A stretch of 64,000 bases of DNA from Prochlorococcus sp. AG-347-I19 (GCA_003279105.1 QCBO01000003.1:52245-116244); one strand, 5' to 3'; numbered from the stretch's first letter, positions 16,174-25,972 are shown. The notes: generated from the letters alone by a model not told the origin. A program made the numbers and translations.

Positions 16174-17248
16174 ACCAGTTCTTAACAACTTCGTCTGACC
16201 AGCAGCCATTAATCGAATGAAAACCATTATGACCTCCTTTTTCAGTTATAAAAATAGTGAATTTATCAATAGATTCTTCTCTTAAATTCAAGGTATCCTT
16301 ATATGGAACCCAGGGATCATCCTTGGCATGAATAAAAAGCATTTGAGGTAATTTTTTTATTGAGTTTTGGATTCTAAATATTGGAGAAGCTTTAATATAA
16401 TAATCCTCTAAAGAATTAAATCCCCAACTAGGAGCTGTAAATTTCTGATCAAATTCTCTTAAACTTTTTAAATTTCTAATTTTTATTCTTAATTTCTCGT
16501 TATCAAGGAGTTTGCCTTCATCATTAAATCCCTCCCATAACTGATTTTTTAAGCGGTGAAGTAACCATTTTTGGTAGATAGAATTTCTAGGTTTTTCAAT
16601 ACAGAAACTGCATGAAGATAAATCTAAAGGGGTACTCACGCAGGCAAGGCCATCTAAAAGTTTTTCTCCTTTGTTTTCATCGTAATCTAGGCAGGCATTT
16701 AAAAGAATTGTTCCGCCTAAAGATAATCCAACTCCATAAATTGGAAGATTATTATTCCTTTTCATAAGATCTTTGAACTCTAAATTAATCAATTTTTTAA
16801 AATAATTAATTGCTGAAATAACATCACTGGAGCACCTAGCACAATAATTTCCTTTAGCTAAATATCTCGCTGATCCAGATCCTCTTAGATTTAATTTAAG
16901 AACTCCAAACCCATTATTTGCTAATTTCCTAGATATTCTTCTTAAACCAAACCGTTTAGTTGAGCCCCCTAAACCATGTGTAACGATTACAAAACCCCTA
17001 AGTGCGTTTAAGTTTTTAGGTAATTCTAAAAAACCTAAAAGATAATCACATTCAAATTTTTTAGAGAGAATTTTATTAATCGGAAAGAATATTTTTTTAT
17101 TTTTTTTTGATTTACCAAAATCAATAACAAAAGTATCTCTCAAAGTTTGTAAGTCACCACCTATCCAAGGTAAGACTTCTCGAAAAGGCTTATTTTTTAA
17201 GTAATCTGAAAAACTAAAAGATATACTATTATTTCTCCCCAACTCCAA
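16160..17248 (-). CDS. Alpha/beta hydrolase, YheT family
   Basis: Esterase-like protein of 362 residues. VTHGLGGSTKRF carries the oxyanion region, YGVGLSLGGTILLN the nucleophile Ser elbow, HAKDDPWVP the Asp and EKGGHNGF the catalytic His. The RGSGS and CARCSSD segments are typical of the YheT/EMB8-like group, whose substrates are poorly known. The frame opens at a TTG inside the end of pntB, a 20-base overlap; no ATG or GTG fits better, so it is coupled to the transhydrogenase operon. Confidence 0.85.
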   Translation of the reverse strand: MELGRNNSISFSFSDYLKNKPFREVLPWIGGDLQTLRDTFVIDFGKSKKNKKIFFPINKILSKKFECDYLLGFLELPKNLNALRGFVIVTHGLGGSTKRFGLRRISRKLANNGFGVLKLNLRGSGSARYLAKGNYCARCSSDVISAINYFKKLINLEFKDLMKRNNNLPIYGVGLSLGGTILLNACLDYDENKGEKLLDGLACVSTPLDLSSCSFCIEKPRNSIYQKWLLHRLKNQLWEGFNDEGKLLDNEKLRIKIRNLKSLREFDQKFTAPSWGFNSLEDYYIKASPIFRIQNSIKKLPQMLFIHAKDDPWVPYKDTLNLREESIDKFTIFITEKGGHNGFHSINGCWSDEVVKNWFMSI

Positions 17249-18668
17249 GATCCTTTAATTCTCCAATCAAATCATTCAGTATCTTTTTTGCATCACCAAA
17301 GACCATTGAGGTATTTGGCAGATCAAATAAATCATTTTTTATTCCGGAGTAACCTGCACTCATACCACGTTTAATTACAAATACCGTTCTTGCTTCCTGA
17401 ACATCAAGAACTGGCATGCCATATAAAGGAGAAGATCTATCATTTTTAGCTTGAGGATTAACCACATCATTTGCTCCTAACACTAAAACAACATCCGTTG
17501 CTGGAAAATCAGGATTTACAACGTCCATCTCTTTAAGTTGTTCGTAAGGAACATCTGCTTCTGCTAAAAGTACATTCATATGTCCAGGCATCCTCCCAGC
17601 TACAGGATGAATTGCATAAACAACTTCTATACCATTTTGCTCTAGTTTTTTTGTCACTTCCCTTAAAGTATGTTGAGCTTGAGCTACTGCCAGACCATAA
17701 CCAGGAACAATAATTACCTTGTTGGCTGCCTCTAAAGTCAATGCGCATTCTTCAACACTGCAAGAAGTTATATTTGTATATTCTCCTGAACCAGAAGAGG
17801 CTGTACTTTGTGCAGATAAAGATCCTCCAAAAAGAACTGAGACCAATGATCTATTCATACCCTTGCACATTACTTGAGTAAGTATTAGACCTGCCGCTCC
17901 AACCATTGCCCCTGCTACTATCAAAAGCTGACTATCTACAACGAAACCTGCTGCTGCTGCTGCAATCCCTGAATAGCTATTTAATAAAGATATAACGACT
18001 GGCATATCCGCTCCACCAATTGGCAAAGTAACTCCAATACCTAATAAAGAAGAAACTATAACTAAAAGCCAAATAGAACTTGTATTGCCGTTTATCAAAT
18101 CAAAAAAGGCTATCAAAGAAGCAACTGCAAAAACAATATTTACAAAATGTCTAACTTTGCTCTGGGTCCATCCTGGAGTTGACAACCAACCCTGTAACTT
18201 TGCCATCGCCACAATCGAACCTGTGAAAGTTATGGCGCCAACAAATATAGAAACAGATATTGAAACTTCGTTAATAAATGACTTAAAAAAATCAAAATTT
18301 TCTTGGGCACTAGATATAGGAAAAATAGCTACTCCTAAGGCCACTAAAAGTGATGACATTCCTCCACAACCATTAAACAATGCCACTGTTTCAGGCATGG
18401 AGGTCATAGGTACTTTTTTTGCAAGAATTGCTCCGAATAAACTACCTATGATTGATCCAATTATTATCCAAATCCAAGACTGAATAGCAATTCCAGAAGT
18501 GCCTAAATAATAAGAAAGTAATCCTAGTACTGAAAGCGACATTGCAAATGCAGCTAATCTATTGGCATCTCTTGCTGACTTTACTTTTGACAACCCTTTT
18601 ATTCCCAACGCCAGTAAAAGTACTGCTAGAAGGTCAATAACGAATTTAATGATTACAGGTAGATTCAT
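17229..18668 (-). CDS. pntB: NAD(P) transhydrogenase subunit beta
   Basis: Membrane subunit of the proton-translocating transhydrogenase, binding NADP(H). Residues 1-270 form about nine membrane helices, including GADMPVVISLLNSYSGIAAAA; the C-terminal NADP domain has VPGYGLAVAQAQH (GXGXXA type), HPVAGRMPGHMNVLLAEADVPY and VLGANDVVNPQA, all family signatures. Length 479 is normal. It is the last of three pnt genes and sits 8 bases after the middle one. The enzyme balances NADH and NADPH in the thylakoid or plasma membrane. Confidence 0.97.
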   Translation of the reverse strand: MNLPVIIKFVIDLLAVLLLALGIKGLSKVKSARDANRLAAFAMSLSVLGLLSYYLGTSGIAIQSWIWIIIGSIIGSLFGAILAKKVPMTSMPETVALFNGCGGMSSLLVALGVAIFPISSAQENFDFFKSFINEVSISVSIFVGAITFTGSIVAMAKLQGWLSTPGWTQSKVRHFVNIVFAVASLIAFFDLINGNTSSIWLLVIVSSLLGIGVTLPIGGADMPVVISLLNSYSGIAAAAAGFVVDSQLLIVAGAMVGAAGLILTQVMCKGMNRSLVSVLFGGSLSAQSTASSGSGEYTNITSCSVEECALTLEAANKVIIVPGYGLAVAQAQHTLREVTKKLEQNGIEVVYAIHPVAGRMPGHMNVLLAEADVPYEQLKEMDVVNPDFPATDVVLVLGANDVVNPQAKNDRSSPLYGMPVLDVQEARTVFVIKRGMSAGYSGIKNDLFDLPNTSMVFGDAKKILNDLIGELKDLGVGEK

Positions 18669-18676
18669 GTTAAAAA

Positions 18677-18970
18677 TTACTTCTTATTTGATGGTTTACG
18701 ACTAAACATCGCGAGCATTCGATCAGTTACAAAGAAACCGCCTACAACGTTGAAAAGAGCAAATCCAAGAGAAACTGAACCAATGATTAAAAGTGGTATG
18801 TTACCTTCTGCTTTTACAATTAAAGTTAAGGCTGCAAGCATTGTTATTCCTGAAATTGCATTTGCACCACTCATTAGCGGTGTGTGAAGGGTAGGAGGAA
18901 CTTTTCCAATTAATTCGAGGCCTAATAAACTACCAAGTAAAAGAACCCAAAGAAGACTTATAAAAGACAT
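18677..18970 (-). CDS. pntA2: NAD(P) transhydrogenase subunit alpha 2 (membrane part)
   Basis: A 97-residue membrane protein matching the C-terminal membrane segment of PntA, split off as a separate subunit as in other cyanobacteria. Three to four helices are visible; GKVPPTLHTPLMSGANAISGI is the diagnostic stretch. It lies 12 bases after the alpha 1 gene and 8 bases before pntB, completing a three-gene operon. Confidence 0.95.
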   Translation of the reverse strand: MSFISLLWVLLLGSLLGLELIGKVPPTLHTPLMSGANAISGITMLAALTLIVKAEGNIPLLIIGSVSLGFALFNVVGGFFVTDRMLAMFSRKPSNKK

Positions 18971-18982
18971 AATTTTAAAACC

Positions 18983-20113
18983 TCAATTTTCAAAAACTTT
19001 ATTTTGAAGAACAACTCCTTCATCGCTTAATAAACATCCAGAAATGAGTTCATCCTCTTTATCTAATTTAATTACACCATCTTTTATAAATGGTGTAATC
19101 AAAGATGTTAAGTTCTTAGCATAAAGTGAACTTGCATCATAAGGAACTGAAGAGGGTAGTTCACCCGCACCTATAAGTTTTACCCCATCTTTGATAATAG
19201 TTTCATTAGATTTTGTTCCTTCGCAGTTCCCTCCCTGAGAAACTGCTAAATCAATAACTACTGCTCCAGGCCTCATTTTTTCAATCATGGGTGAGTCTAT
19301 TAAAACAGGGGCCTTCTTACCCAGAACTTGCGCAGTACATATAGCAACATCAGCTTCAGATAAATATTTAGTTAAAGTTGTCTTCTGTTTAGAGAGGAAT
19401 TCGGGTGTTACAGCTTTTGCATAACCTCCTGCCTCAGCTGGCTTTTCCTCAACTTCAGGAAGTTCTATAAATCTTGCTCCGAGTGACTCTACTTGTTCTT
19501 TAACAGCAGGTCTAATATCAGATACAAATACTATTGCTCCAAGTCTTTTCGCCGTCGCGACTGCCTGTAAACCTGCAACGCCTCCACCAAGAATCACTAC
19601 TTTTGCAGGTTGGACTGTCCCTGCTGCAGTCATAAGCATTGGAAAATATCTATCTAACTCACTTGCAGCCAAAAGAACTGCTTTATATCCAGCAATATTG
19701 GCTTGTGAAGAAAGAACATCAGAAGATTGAGCTCTACTAATCCTTGGAAGCAACTCTAGTGATAAAGCTGATATTTTATTAATATTTATAATCCTAAGAA
19801 GCTCCTTATTACCATATGGGTTAAGAAGACCAAGAAGGACAGCTCCTTTCTTTAACTTAGTTAAATTATCCTCTGATGGAGTTTGAACACAAAATATTAA
19901 GTCAGCTTCGCCCCAAATTTTTTGATCTAAATTGTTTATTATTATTCCGCCCGATTCTTCATATGACAAGTCACTAAATCCTGATAATTTTCCTGCTGAA
20001 CTTTCAATATAAACATCACATCCAAGGCTTTTTAATTTCTTTACCGCTTCTGGTGTAGCTGAAACTCTCCTTTCACCAGAGCTTGTTTCGGAAGGAATAA
20101 GTATCTTTGTCAA
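18983..20113 (-). CDS. pntA: NAD(P) transhydrogenase subunit alpha 1 (NAD-binding)
   Basis: Soluble NAD(H)-binding subunit of transhydrogenase, related to alanine dehydrogenase. The 376-residue chain starts IPSETSSGERRVSATPEAV, carries the Rossmann motif GGGVAGLQAVATAKRLGA near residue 175, and ISDIRPAVKEQVESLGA after it. First gene of the pnt operon; its ATG is at 20113 and the 127-base gap to the divergent gene at 20241 must hold the promoter. No specific operator was seen. Confidence 0.96.
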   Translation of the reverse strand: MTKILIPSETSSGERRVSATPEAVKKLKSLGCDVYIESSAGKLSGFSDLSYEESGGIIINNLDQKIWGEADLIFCVQTPSEDNLTKLKKGAVLLGLLNPYGNKELLRIININKISALSLELLPRISRAQSSDVLSSQANIAGYKAVLLAASELDRYFPMLMTAAGTVQPAKVVILGGGVAGLQAVATAKRLGAIVFVSDIRPAVKEQVESLGARFIELPEVEEKPAEAGGYAKAVTPEFLSKQKTTLTKYLSEADVAICTAQVLGKKAPVLIDSPMIEKMRPGAVVIDLAVSQGGNCEGTKSNETIIKDGVKLIGAGELPSSVPYDASSLYAKNLTSLITPFIKDGVIKLDKEDELISGCLLSDEGVVLQNKVFEN

Positions 20114-20240
20114 TTTATTTATTTTTTTAACATACTAAATCTAAATTGTAGAAAGTCAAAAGTCTTGGATTTTTGTTAAAAATATATTTTCTTTTCTATA
20201 AAAAATAGCTATCTAGAATATATAGGTACTAAAAAATCTA

Positions 20241-20819
20241 ATGAGTATAAAAGCAATCGAATGCCCTGATGGAGTATGTCACAGTCATCATGGTGGTCAT
20301 GCTGTTCCAAGGCAAGCTATGCAGAAAAATTTAGAAAAGCATGGTAAAGACTGGTGCGAGAAATTAGCAGAGAGAATTTATGAAATGTCAGTTGATACTT
20401 ATTCACAGACAGTCATGCCCAGTCTCCACTCAGCAGGTTGGCAGAGGAGACATTTAGATTGGGAATTTAAGCTGGCAGAGAATGATTCTGAACCTGATGA
20501 AGCTCTTGTTGAAGGAATTATTAATGCCACGGAAAGCTTTCTAAGGAGTAGTGAGGTGCATCGATTATTTATTCAGGAATTAGTCCAGGGTACATTTGAG
20601 GAAGCAAATGACAAAAAAATAATTTCTAAAGCAATAAAATCTATCATTGAAGAAGAAATTGTTAGTTCACTAAGAAAAAAGAAAGAAACTCTTTTAAAAA
20701 AAATATCCGAAAAATTAATATCAGAAGAAAAAATTAGCGAGGAACTTGCAATCAATTCAGCAAAAGAGGGTTATGAGGAAGTTGAAAGATTACTTGCCAA
20801 CCACAGCGAAGCAGTTTAA
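20241..20819 (+). CDS. Conserved hypothetical protein with Cys/His-rich N-terminus
   Basis: A 192-residue soluble protein. C8, C13, H14, H16, H17 and H20 (ECPDGVCHSHHGGH) form a compact potential metal site, followed by a Trp- and His-containing region (LHSAGWQRRHLDWEFKL) and a long charged helical C-terminus (residues about 125-185, Glu/Lys-rich, probably coiled). I cannot assign a family. It is divergent from the transhydrogenase operon. Confidence 0.65.
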   Translation: MSIKAIECPDGVCHSHHGGHAVPRQAMQKNLEKHGKDWCEKLAERIYEMSVDTYSQTVMPSLHSAGWQRRHLDWEFKLAENDSEPDEALVEGIINATESFLRSSEVHRLFIQELVQGTFEEANDKKIISKAIKSIIEEEIVSSLRKKKETLLKKISEKLISEEKISEELAINSAKEGYEEVERLLANHSEAV

Positions 20820-20973
20820 CTCTATTTCTTTATATTTTCTTTATAATTCACCCAAAAATTGGCTCAAATATAAATTAAAGATTAAATTATTGTTTGGAAG
20901 TACAAAGTTGTAACTTATTAGACAATACATAGGTTCTCTGATGTGTTTATCTATATACAAATTAAATCTTTCA

Positions 20974-21198
20974 ATGGACAATTTCATTAGAAAAAGGATA
21001 GACATAGCAACCTGTTGGGCTACCAACAGAATTTCTGCAATGGATACTTTAGAAAGATATGAAGACAGTTATGCAATAGCAGAAGAATTTAGAGAGTGGA
21101 TATTACATATTGGTCAAAAGAACGAAAATTTAAAAGATTCTGTTTTAAACCTCCCAAAGGAATTAAAAAATTTATTAGACCAAAAAGTCAAAGATTAA
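20974..21198 (+). CDS. Small hypothetical protein (74-85 aa)
   Basis: ATG 20974 (MDNFIRKRIDIATCWATNRI) is preferred; an upstream ATG at 20941 adds eleven hydrophobic residues of low quality. The product is soluble and helical, with ERYEDSYAIAEEFREWILH central, and ends in a charged tail. It precedes the thioredoxin reductase gene by 79 bases. Function unknown. Confidence 0.6.
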   Translation: MDNFIRKRIDIATCWATNRISAMDTLERYEDSYAIAEEFREWILHIGQKNENLKDSVLNLPKELKNLLDQKVKD

Positions 21199-21277
21199 AA
21201 AATTAATCTATCGAGTGAAATCCGCCCTACATTATTTGGGTTAATTTATTATTATTGGTAGTGATATTTGCATATAA

Positions 21278-22654
21278 ATGGAAAATAAAGAAAAAAATTC
21301 TAAAGTAGAAAACGTTGTAATTATTGGTTCTGGTCCTGCAGGTTATACAGCTGCAATATATGCCGCGAGAGCAAATCTTCAACCATTGCTAGTAACAGGA
21401 TTCAATTCTGGTGGAATTCCTGGTGGGCAATTAATGACCACAACATTTGTTGAAAATTTTCCAGGTTTCCCGGATGGAGTATTAGGTCCTGAATTGATGG
21501 ATCTAATGAAGGCTCAAGCAGAAAGATGGGGCACTAATTTTTACGAAAGTGATGTTGTGTCAATAAATACTGATTCACATCCATTTGAATTAAAAACTTT
21601 AGAAGGAACTATAAAATCCAACTCAATTATTATTGCAACTGGAGCAAGTGCAAATAGATTAGGAGTGATAAATGAAGATAAATTTTGGAGTAAAGGAATA
21701 AGTGCTTGCGCAATATGTGATGGAGCGACCCCACAATTTAGAGATGAAGAATTAGCCGTTATTGGAGGGGGCGACTCTGCATGTGAAGAAGCAGCATATC
21801 TCACAAAATATGGAAGCAAAGTACATTTGATTGTTAGATCAGAAAAATTAAGGGCTAGCGCAGCAATGGTAGATAGAGTAAAAGCTAATCCAAAGATAGA
21901 AATTCATTGGAACACAAAAGTTGATAAAGTGGATGGTTCTGAATGGCTTGAGAGAATAGAGACTATTCACTCTCAAAAAGGTAAAGGGGAAATCAATATA
22001 AAAGGTCTTTTTTACGCGATAGGGCACACACCAAATACGAAGTTCTTAGGCAACAAAATTGATTTAGATAATAAGGGATATATTGCTTGCAAATCAGGGA
22101 GACCAGAAACATCTATTAATGGCATCTTCGCAGCAGGTGATGTTGTTGATTCTGAGTGGAGACAAGGAGTTACTGCTGCAGGAACTGGATGCATGGCAGC
22201 ATTAGCTACAGAAAGGTGGCTAGCCGAGAAAAACTTAGCAAAAACTATAGTCCGAGAAACACCCGAACCAGAAAAAAAACTTAATTCATCGGATTTTAAT
22301 GAAGAAGAAGTTAATGAAGATACTTTCGATTCAAATTCTGAATGGCAAAAAGGCAGTTATGCATTAAGGAAACTTTATCACGAGAGCAAAAAACCTATCT
22401 TAGTAATTTTTAGTTCTCCAAGCTGCGGCCCATGTCATGTTTTGAAACCTCAGTTAAAAAGAGTAATTAAGGAACTTGATGGTGAAGTTCTTGGCGTTGA
22501 AATAGATATTGATAAAGATCAAGATATTGCAAAACAAGCTGGTATTAATGGCACACCAACAGTTCAACTTTTTAAAGAAAAATTATTAAAAAAACAATGG
22601 CAAGGTGTTAAACAAAGAAGTGAGTTTAAAGAAGCGATAAAAAATATTATCTAA
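21278..22654 (+). CDS. trxB: NADPH-thioredoxin reductase fused to thioredoxin (NTRC type)
   Basis: A 458-residue bifunctional redox protein that passes electrons from NADPH through FAD to its own thioredoxin domain; in cyanobacteria and plastids such enzymes reduce 2-Cys peroxiredoxin. The reductase part has the FAD site GSGPAGYTAAIYAARA, the redox pair C144-A-I-C147, NADPH motif GGGDSACEEAAYL and GIFAAGDVVD. A linker rich in Glu/Asn (about 325-360) leads to the thioredoxin domain with active site C383-G-P-C386. Both domains look complete. It converges on infA. Confidence 0.95.
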   Translation: MENKEKNSKVENVVIIGSGPAGYTAAIYAARANLQPLLVTGFNSGGIPGGQLMTTTFVENFPGFPDGVLGPELMDLMKAQAERWGTNFYESDVVSINTDSHPFELKTLEGTIKSNSIIIATGASANRLGVINEDKFWSKGISACAICDGATPQFRDEELAVIGGGDSACEEAAYLTKYGSKVHLIVRSEKLRASAAMVDRVKANPKIEIHWNTKVDKVDGSEWLERIETIHSQKGKGEINIKGLFYAIGHTPNTKFLGNKIDLDNKGYIACKSGRPETSINGIFAAGDVVDSEWRQGVTAAGTGCMAALATERWLAEKNLAKTIVRETPEPEKKLNSSDFNEEEVNEDTFDSNSEWQKGSYALRKLYHESKKPILVIFSSPSCGPCHVLKPQLKRVIKELDGEVLGVEIDIDKDQDIAKQAGINGTPTVQLFKEKLLKKQWQGVKQRSEFKEAIKNII

Positions 22655-22663
22655 AGTAATTTT

Positions 22664-22930
22664 TTATTTATTATTTCTCTTGGGATTATTTTTATTAGTA
22701 GTAGGTCTAGCACCTCCTGCATTTCTTTCTCTATAAGTTATCCTCCCTCTAGAAAGATCATAAGGACTTATCTCAACTAAAACTTTGTCTCCAGCTAATA
22801 ATTTAATTCTAAATTTAGTCAATTTACCTGCAGCTCTACATAAACATTGATGCCCTTCAGGCTGTTCTAATGTAACCAAATAAAATCCATTCCCCTGCTC
22901 TTTTTCTATTACACCTGAAGTTTCAATCAT
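22664..22930 (-). CDS. infA: Translation initiation factor IF-1
   Basis: S1/OB-fold factor binding the 30S A site. The 88-residue protein shows VIEKEQGNGFYLVTLE, KLTKFRIKLLAGDKVLVEISPYDLSRGRITYR, as in IF-1, with a Lys/Asn-rich tail (PTTNKNNPKRNNK) that is longer than the bacterial core. It lies alone, converging with the thioredoxin reductase gene across only nine bases. Confidence 0.92.
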   Translation of the reverse strand: MIETSGVIEKEQGNGFYLVTLEQPEGHQCLCRAAGKLTKFRIKLLAGDKVLVEISPYDLSRGRITYRERNAGGARPTTNKNNPKRNNK

Positions 22931-23022
22931 TAATTAATCTTTTACTAAGTTAATATTATCAGAAAAAGATTGGCCAAAATCGATTTAAGAAAAATTACAT
23001 ACGTAAAAATATGAAATTCAAT

Positions 23023-23235
23023 TCAAATAGAAAATTTAATTTCATTAATTATTTGAAGTTGACCATAATAAAAATTTGCTTTCGCAATTTTTTCAGAATC
23101 TTCTAATTGATCAAAAAAAACGAACCCAAGGCTTTCCCATAATTGTGATCCGCAAACATTATTCAATTCATTTTTTGCTTCTTTTGCAAAATTATCTAGT
23201 TTTCGTTCAAGATTTTTAGACTTAGAAACAGACAT
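23023..23235 (-). CDS. Small hypothetical protein (70 aa)
   Basis: ATG 23235 gives MSVSKSKNLERKLDNFAKEA and a soluble helical protein ending INEIKFSI. A longer frame starts at 23316 and adds a hydrophobic stretch but overlaps ycf39 by 29 bases, so I prefer the shorter one. It contains one Cys (NNVCGSQLWESLGF). Function unknown; it may be co-transcribed with ycf39. Confidence 0.55.
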   Translation of the reverse strand: MSVSKSKNLERKLDNFAKEAKNELNNVCGSQLWESLGFVFFDQLEDSEKIAKANFYYGQLQIINEIKFSI

Positions 23236-23287
23236 AATCAATAATATATATAGTACAAATATACTATATAAGCCTAAAATTGCAATA

Positions 23288-24250
23288 TTAAAAAGGCAAT
23301 CTCTTTTTTTCCTCAATATTTAGATCTGCTTCCATTTCTCTTAATCTTTTAAGTATTTGTTGGTAGTACTCCTTTATATAACTCTCTAGTGAGGTCATAT
23401 CTTCTTTTTTAAGTTCCAATATTTCGTAAGTTTTACTCATGTCAGCATCTAATGATTCACCACTACTAGTTACTTCGGCAAAAGCCAATCTTTCAGCAAC
23501 ATTTAAAGAGTCTTGAAAAAAAGAAACTAATTTCTGAGTGACACTAATCAGAAAAGGTGAAACTCTAAAAATCTTAGCTTTCTTTTCGCTAAATTTTTCA
23601 CATAAGGCTATGACTTCGTTTGAATCCCAAGCTTTGGGACCAACCAATGGCAATGATGTTTTATGAGTTTTTGGATTATTAACTGCTGCGATAATAATTT
23701 TTGCCATGTCTTGAGTGTTCATGTAAGCGATTTTAGTTGGAGTTCCACTCATCCATACTGCTTGACTATCTAAAATTGGGATAGCGAATTGACCTATAAC
23801 TCCTTGCATAAAAGCTGCACATTTGAAAATGGTATATTCTAGATCAGATTTCTCAAGAAGTTTTTCAGTACAATATTTAATGTCCATTAATGGAACATTT
23901 CTAAATTTTTCTGTTAGAAGGATAGAGAGGAATATTACTCTTTTTACATTTAAAGATTCACAAGCATTGAACAAGTTAACTTTCCCATCCCAATCTATTT
24001 CATAAATACTTTTAGGATCATCTGGTTTACTGGTAGCTGCATCAATAACAACTTCAATATCTTGCAATGCATATTCAATATCAGAAGAATTCAATAAATT
24101 GCCTTTTGTTAGTTCACATCCCCACTCTTGTAGAAAGGAAGCCTTTCTTGGGTTTCTTACAAAGCATCTAACCTCATGTCCATCTTCTATAGCTTGCTTT
24201 GCGACTTGTCTACCAAGTGTCCCAGTGGCTCCTACTAAAAGAATCTTCAT
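23288..24250 (-). CDS. ycf39: Ycf39-like NmrA-family protein (PSII assembly)
   Basis: Atypical short-chain dehydrogenase. In cyanobacteria Ycf39 acts with Hlip proteins to deliver chlorophyll to newly made D1. The N-terminal Rossmann motif is GATGTLGRQVAKQ (residues 7-19); ATSKPDDPKSIYEIDWDGK and FLSILLTEKFRNVPLMDIKYCTEKLL match the family, and the catalytic SDR Ser-Tyr pair is weakened. Length 320 is typical. Presence beside petM and in a window with several hli genes fits the known partnership. Confidence 0.9.
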   Translation of the reverse strand: MKILLVGATGTLGRQVAKQAIEDGHEVRCFVRNPRKASFLQEWGCELTKGNLLNSSDIEYALQDIEVVIDAATSKPDDPKSIYEIDWDGKVNLFNACESLNVKRVIFLSILLTEKFRNVPLMDIKYCTEKLLEKSDLEYTIFKCAAFMQGVIGQFAIPILDSQAVWMSGTPTKIAYMNTQDMAKIIIAAVNNPKTHKTSLPLVGPKAWDSNEVIALCEKFSEKKAKIFRVSPFLISVTQKLVSFFQDSLNVAERLAFAEVTSSGESLDADMSKTYEILELKKEDMTSLESYIKEYYQQILKRLREMEADLNIEEKKRLPF

Positions 24251-24307
24251 ATTTAAGATTTACTTAACTTGTAGAACATAACTTAATTTGTGATGTATTC
24301 GTGAGAA

Positions 24308-24406
24308 TTAATCTCCTTGAAACTTTAATAACAAAGCACCGCCAACCAATCCAATTGGTATCAGTATCCAAAAAACTGCTGCAATACTAAAAATTTCTTT
24401 AGCCAT
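24308..24406 (-). CDS. petM: Cytochrome b6f complex subunit PetM
   Basis: A 32-residue single-helix subunit (PetVII) of the cytochrome b6f complex in the thylakoid membrane. The sequence [20 protein letters not shown] and the end [11 protein letters not shown] is characteristic. It is too short for most callers. It lies 57 bases upstream of ycf39 in the same direction and may share its transcript. Confidence 0.92.
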
Positions 24407-24499
24407 AGTAAAATTTAATGATTACTATAAATTTACATTCAATATACATTTATTTGTTAAAAAAGTAGATAATGCAAATATCTTGAAAATTTTAAATAT

Positions 24500-25444
24500 A
24501 TGCATAATAATTTTGAAAAGAAAAATATTAATCTTCCTAATTTCTGGAACTGGAATGGTTTTAAAATTTGTTGGAGTGTTTCAGGCGAAGATAATGAAAT
24601 TCCAATTATCTTTCTTCACGGATTTGGCGCCAGTCGGAAACATTGGAGGAAGAATATAGAATATTTCACGCAAAGGAATTGTGCCTCATATTCTCTAGAT
24701 TTAATAGGATTTGGAGATTCAGATCAACCTGGGATTAGACAAATTGGAAAACTAGATAATGAGATTTGGTCTAATCAAGTCAAAGACTTTATTGCACAGG
24801 TTATAAGGCCAAAGAATTCGGGGAAAGTAATTCTTATTGGCAATTCTCTTGGATCACTAGTTGCTTTAACATGTGCTGTTTCATTAGAGGATCAGATTGC
24901 AAAAGTCATTGCATCCCCGCTGCCAGATCGAATTCAAGAAAATAAAAATTTTATATCAAAGAAATCATCATTTATAAAATTTCAAGATAAATTTATAAGA
25001 ATATTTTTTATTTTTTTCCCTTTGGAGATTATTTTATTTTTAATAACCAAATTAGGGGTGATAAAACTGGGCCTAAATTCTGCCTATTTCAAAAAAGATA
25101 ATATTGATCTCGAACTAATAAATTTGGTAACAAAACCAGTTTTAAGGAAAACTTCAGCTAGATCATTACGAGCAATGTGTATTGGGATGTCTTCAAGAGA
25201 TGAAAAATTTCAAGCTTCCTACCTTTTGAGAAAACTTAGCGCCTCAAGAAAAGTTCCCTTTTTATTGATTTGGGGAGAAAAAGATAATTTCATACCTTTG
25301 TTTGTTGGAAAAAAGATTGCAAATTTCCATAGATGGGTAAAATTAAAAATAGTATCCAATTCAGGGCATTGTATCCATGATGAAGATCCTTCAGTATTCA
25401 ATAGAATCTCTTACGAATGGATTAGAGATTTAAAAACCTTTTAA
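24500..25444 (+). CDS. Alpha/beta hydrolase fold protein
   Basis: A 314-residue hydrolase. IFLHGFGASRKHWRKN holds the oxyanion region, [13 protein letters not shown] the nucleophile Ser elbow, LIWGEKDNFIPL the acid, and NSGHCIHDEDP the catalytic His. A hydrophobic insertion (IRIFFIFFPLEIILFLITKL, about 165-185) forms part of a lid and may touch membranes. Substrate unknown. Three bases separate it from ilvH, so they are likely co-transcribed. Confidence 0.85.
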   Translation: MHNNFEKKNINLPNFWNWNGFKICWSVSGEDNEIPIIFLHGFGASRKHWRKNIEYFTQRNCASYSLDLIGFGDSDQPGIRQIGKLDNEIWSNQVKDFIAQVIRPKNSGKVILIGNSLGSLVALTCAVSLEDQIAKVIASPLPDRIQENKNFISKKSSFIKFQDKFIRIFFIFFPLEIILFLITKLGVIKLGLNSAYFKKDNIDLELINLVTKPVLRKTSARSLRAMCIGMSSRDEKFQASYLLRKLSASRKVPFLLIWGEKDNFIPLFVGKKIANFHRWVKLKIVSNSGHCIHDEDPSVFNRISYEWIRDLKTF

Positions 25445-25447
25445 AAC

Positions 25448-25972
25448 ATGAAACATACATTATCAGTTCTTGTAGAAGATGAATCTGGAGCCTTGAGTAG
25501 AATCTCAGGTCTATTTGCTAGAAGGGGATTCAACATAGACAGCCTTGCAGTAGGGCCTGCAGAATCCAAAGGGATTTCAAGGTTAACAATGGTAGTAGAG
25601 GGTGATGATGAAACTCTTCAACAAATGACTAAGCAACTTAATAAGTTATTTAATGTTCTTGGAGTTGTAGATTTTACTAATCTCGCAGCAGTTGAGAGGG
25701 AATTGATGTTACTAAAAGTTTCTTCGAAAGAAGATACTAGGAGTAATATCCTTGATATAGTACAGATTTTCCGTGCAAAAGTTGTTGATGTATCAGATAT
25801 GGCCTTAACTCTTGAGGTGGTTGGTGATCCTGGGAAGTTAGTTGCTCTAGAGAAATTACTCGAGCCATACGGCATCCTTGAAATAGCGAGGACTGGTAAG
25901 GTAGCTCTTAAACGCTCTTCAGGAGTTAATACAGAAATGTTGAAAATAAACAAATATTCTCTAGAAATTTAA
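25448..25972 (+). CDS. ilvH: Acetolactate synthase small (regulatory) subunit
   Basis: ACT-domain regulatory subunit that activates acetolactate synthase and confers valine inhibition in branched-chain amino-acid synthesis. The start [33 protein letters not shown] is the family signature, followed by the second domain with RELMLLKV and ARTGKVAL. The 174-residue length is typical. Its end overlaps the converging cyclophilin gene by four bases. The catalytic subunit is not in this window. Confidence 0.96.
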   Translation: MKHTLSVLVEDESGALSRISGLFARRGFNIDSLAVGPAESKGISRLTMVVEGDDETLQQMTKQLNKLFNVLGVVDFTNLAAVERELMLLKVSSKEDTRSNILDIVQIFRAKVVDVSDMALTLEVVGDPGKLVALEKLLEPYGILEIARTGKVALKRSSGVNTEMLKINKYSLEI

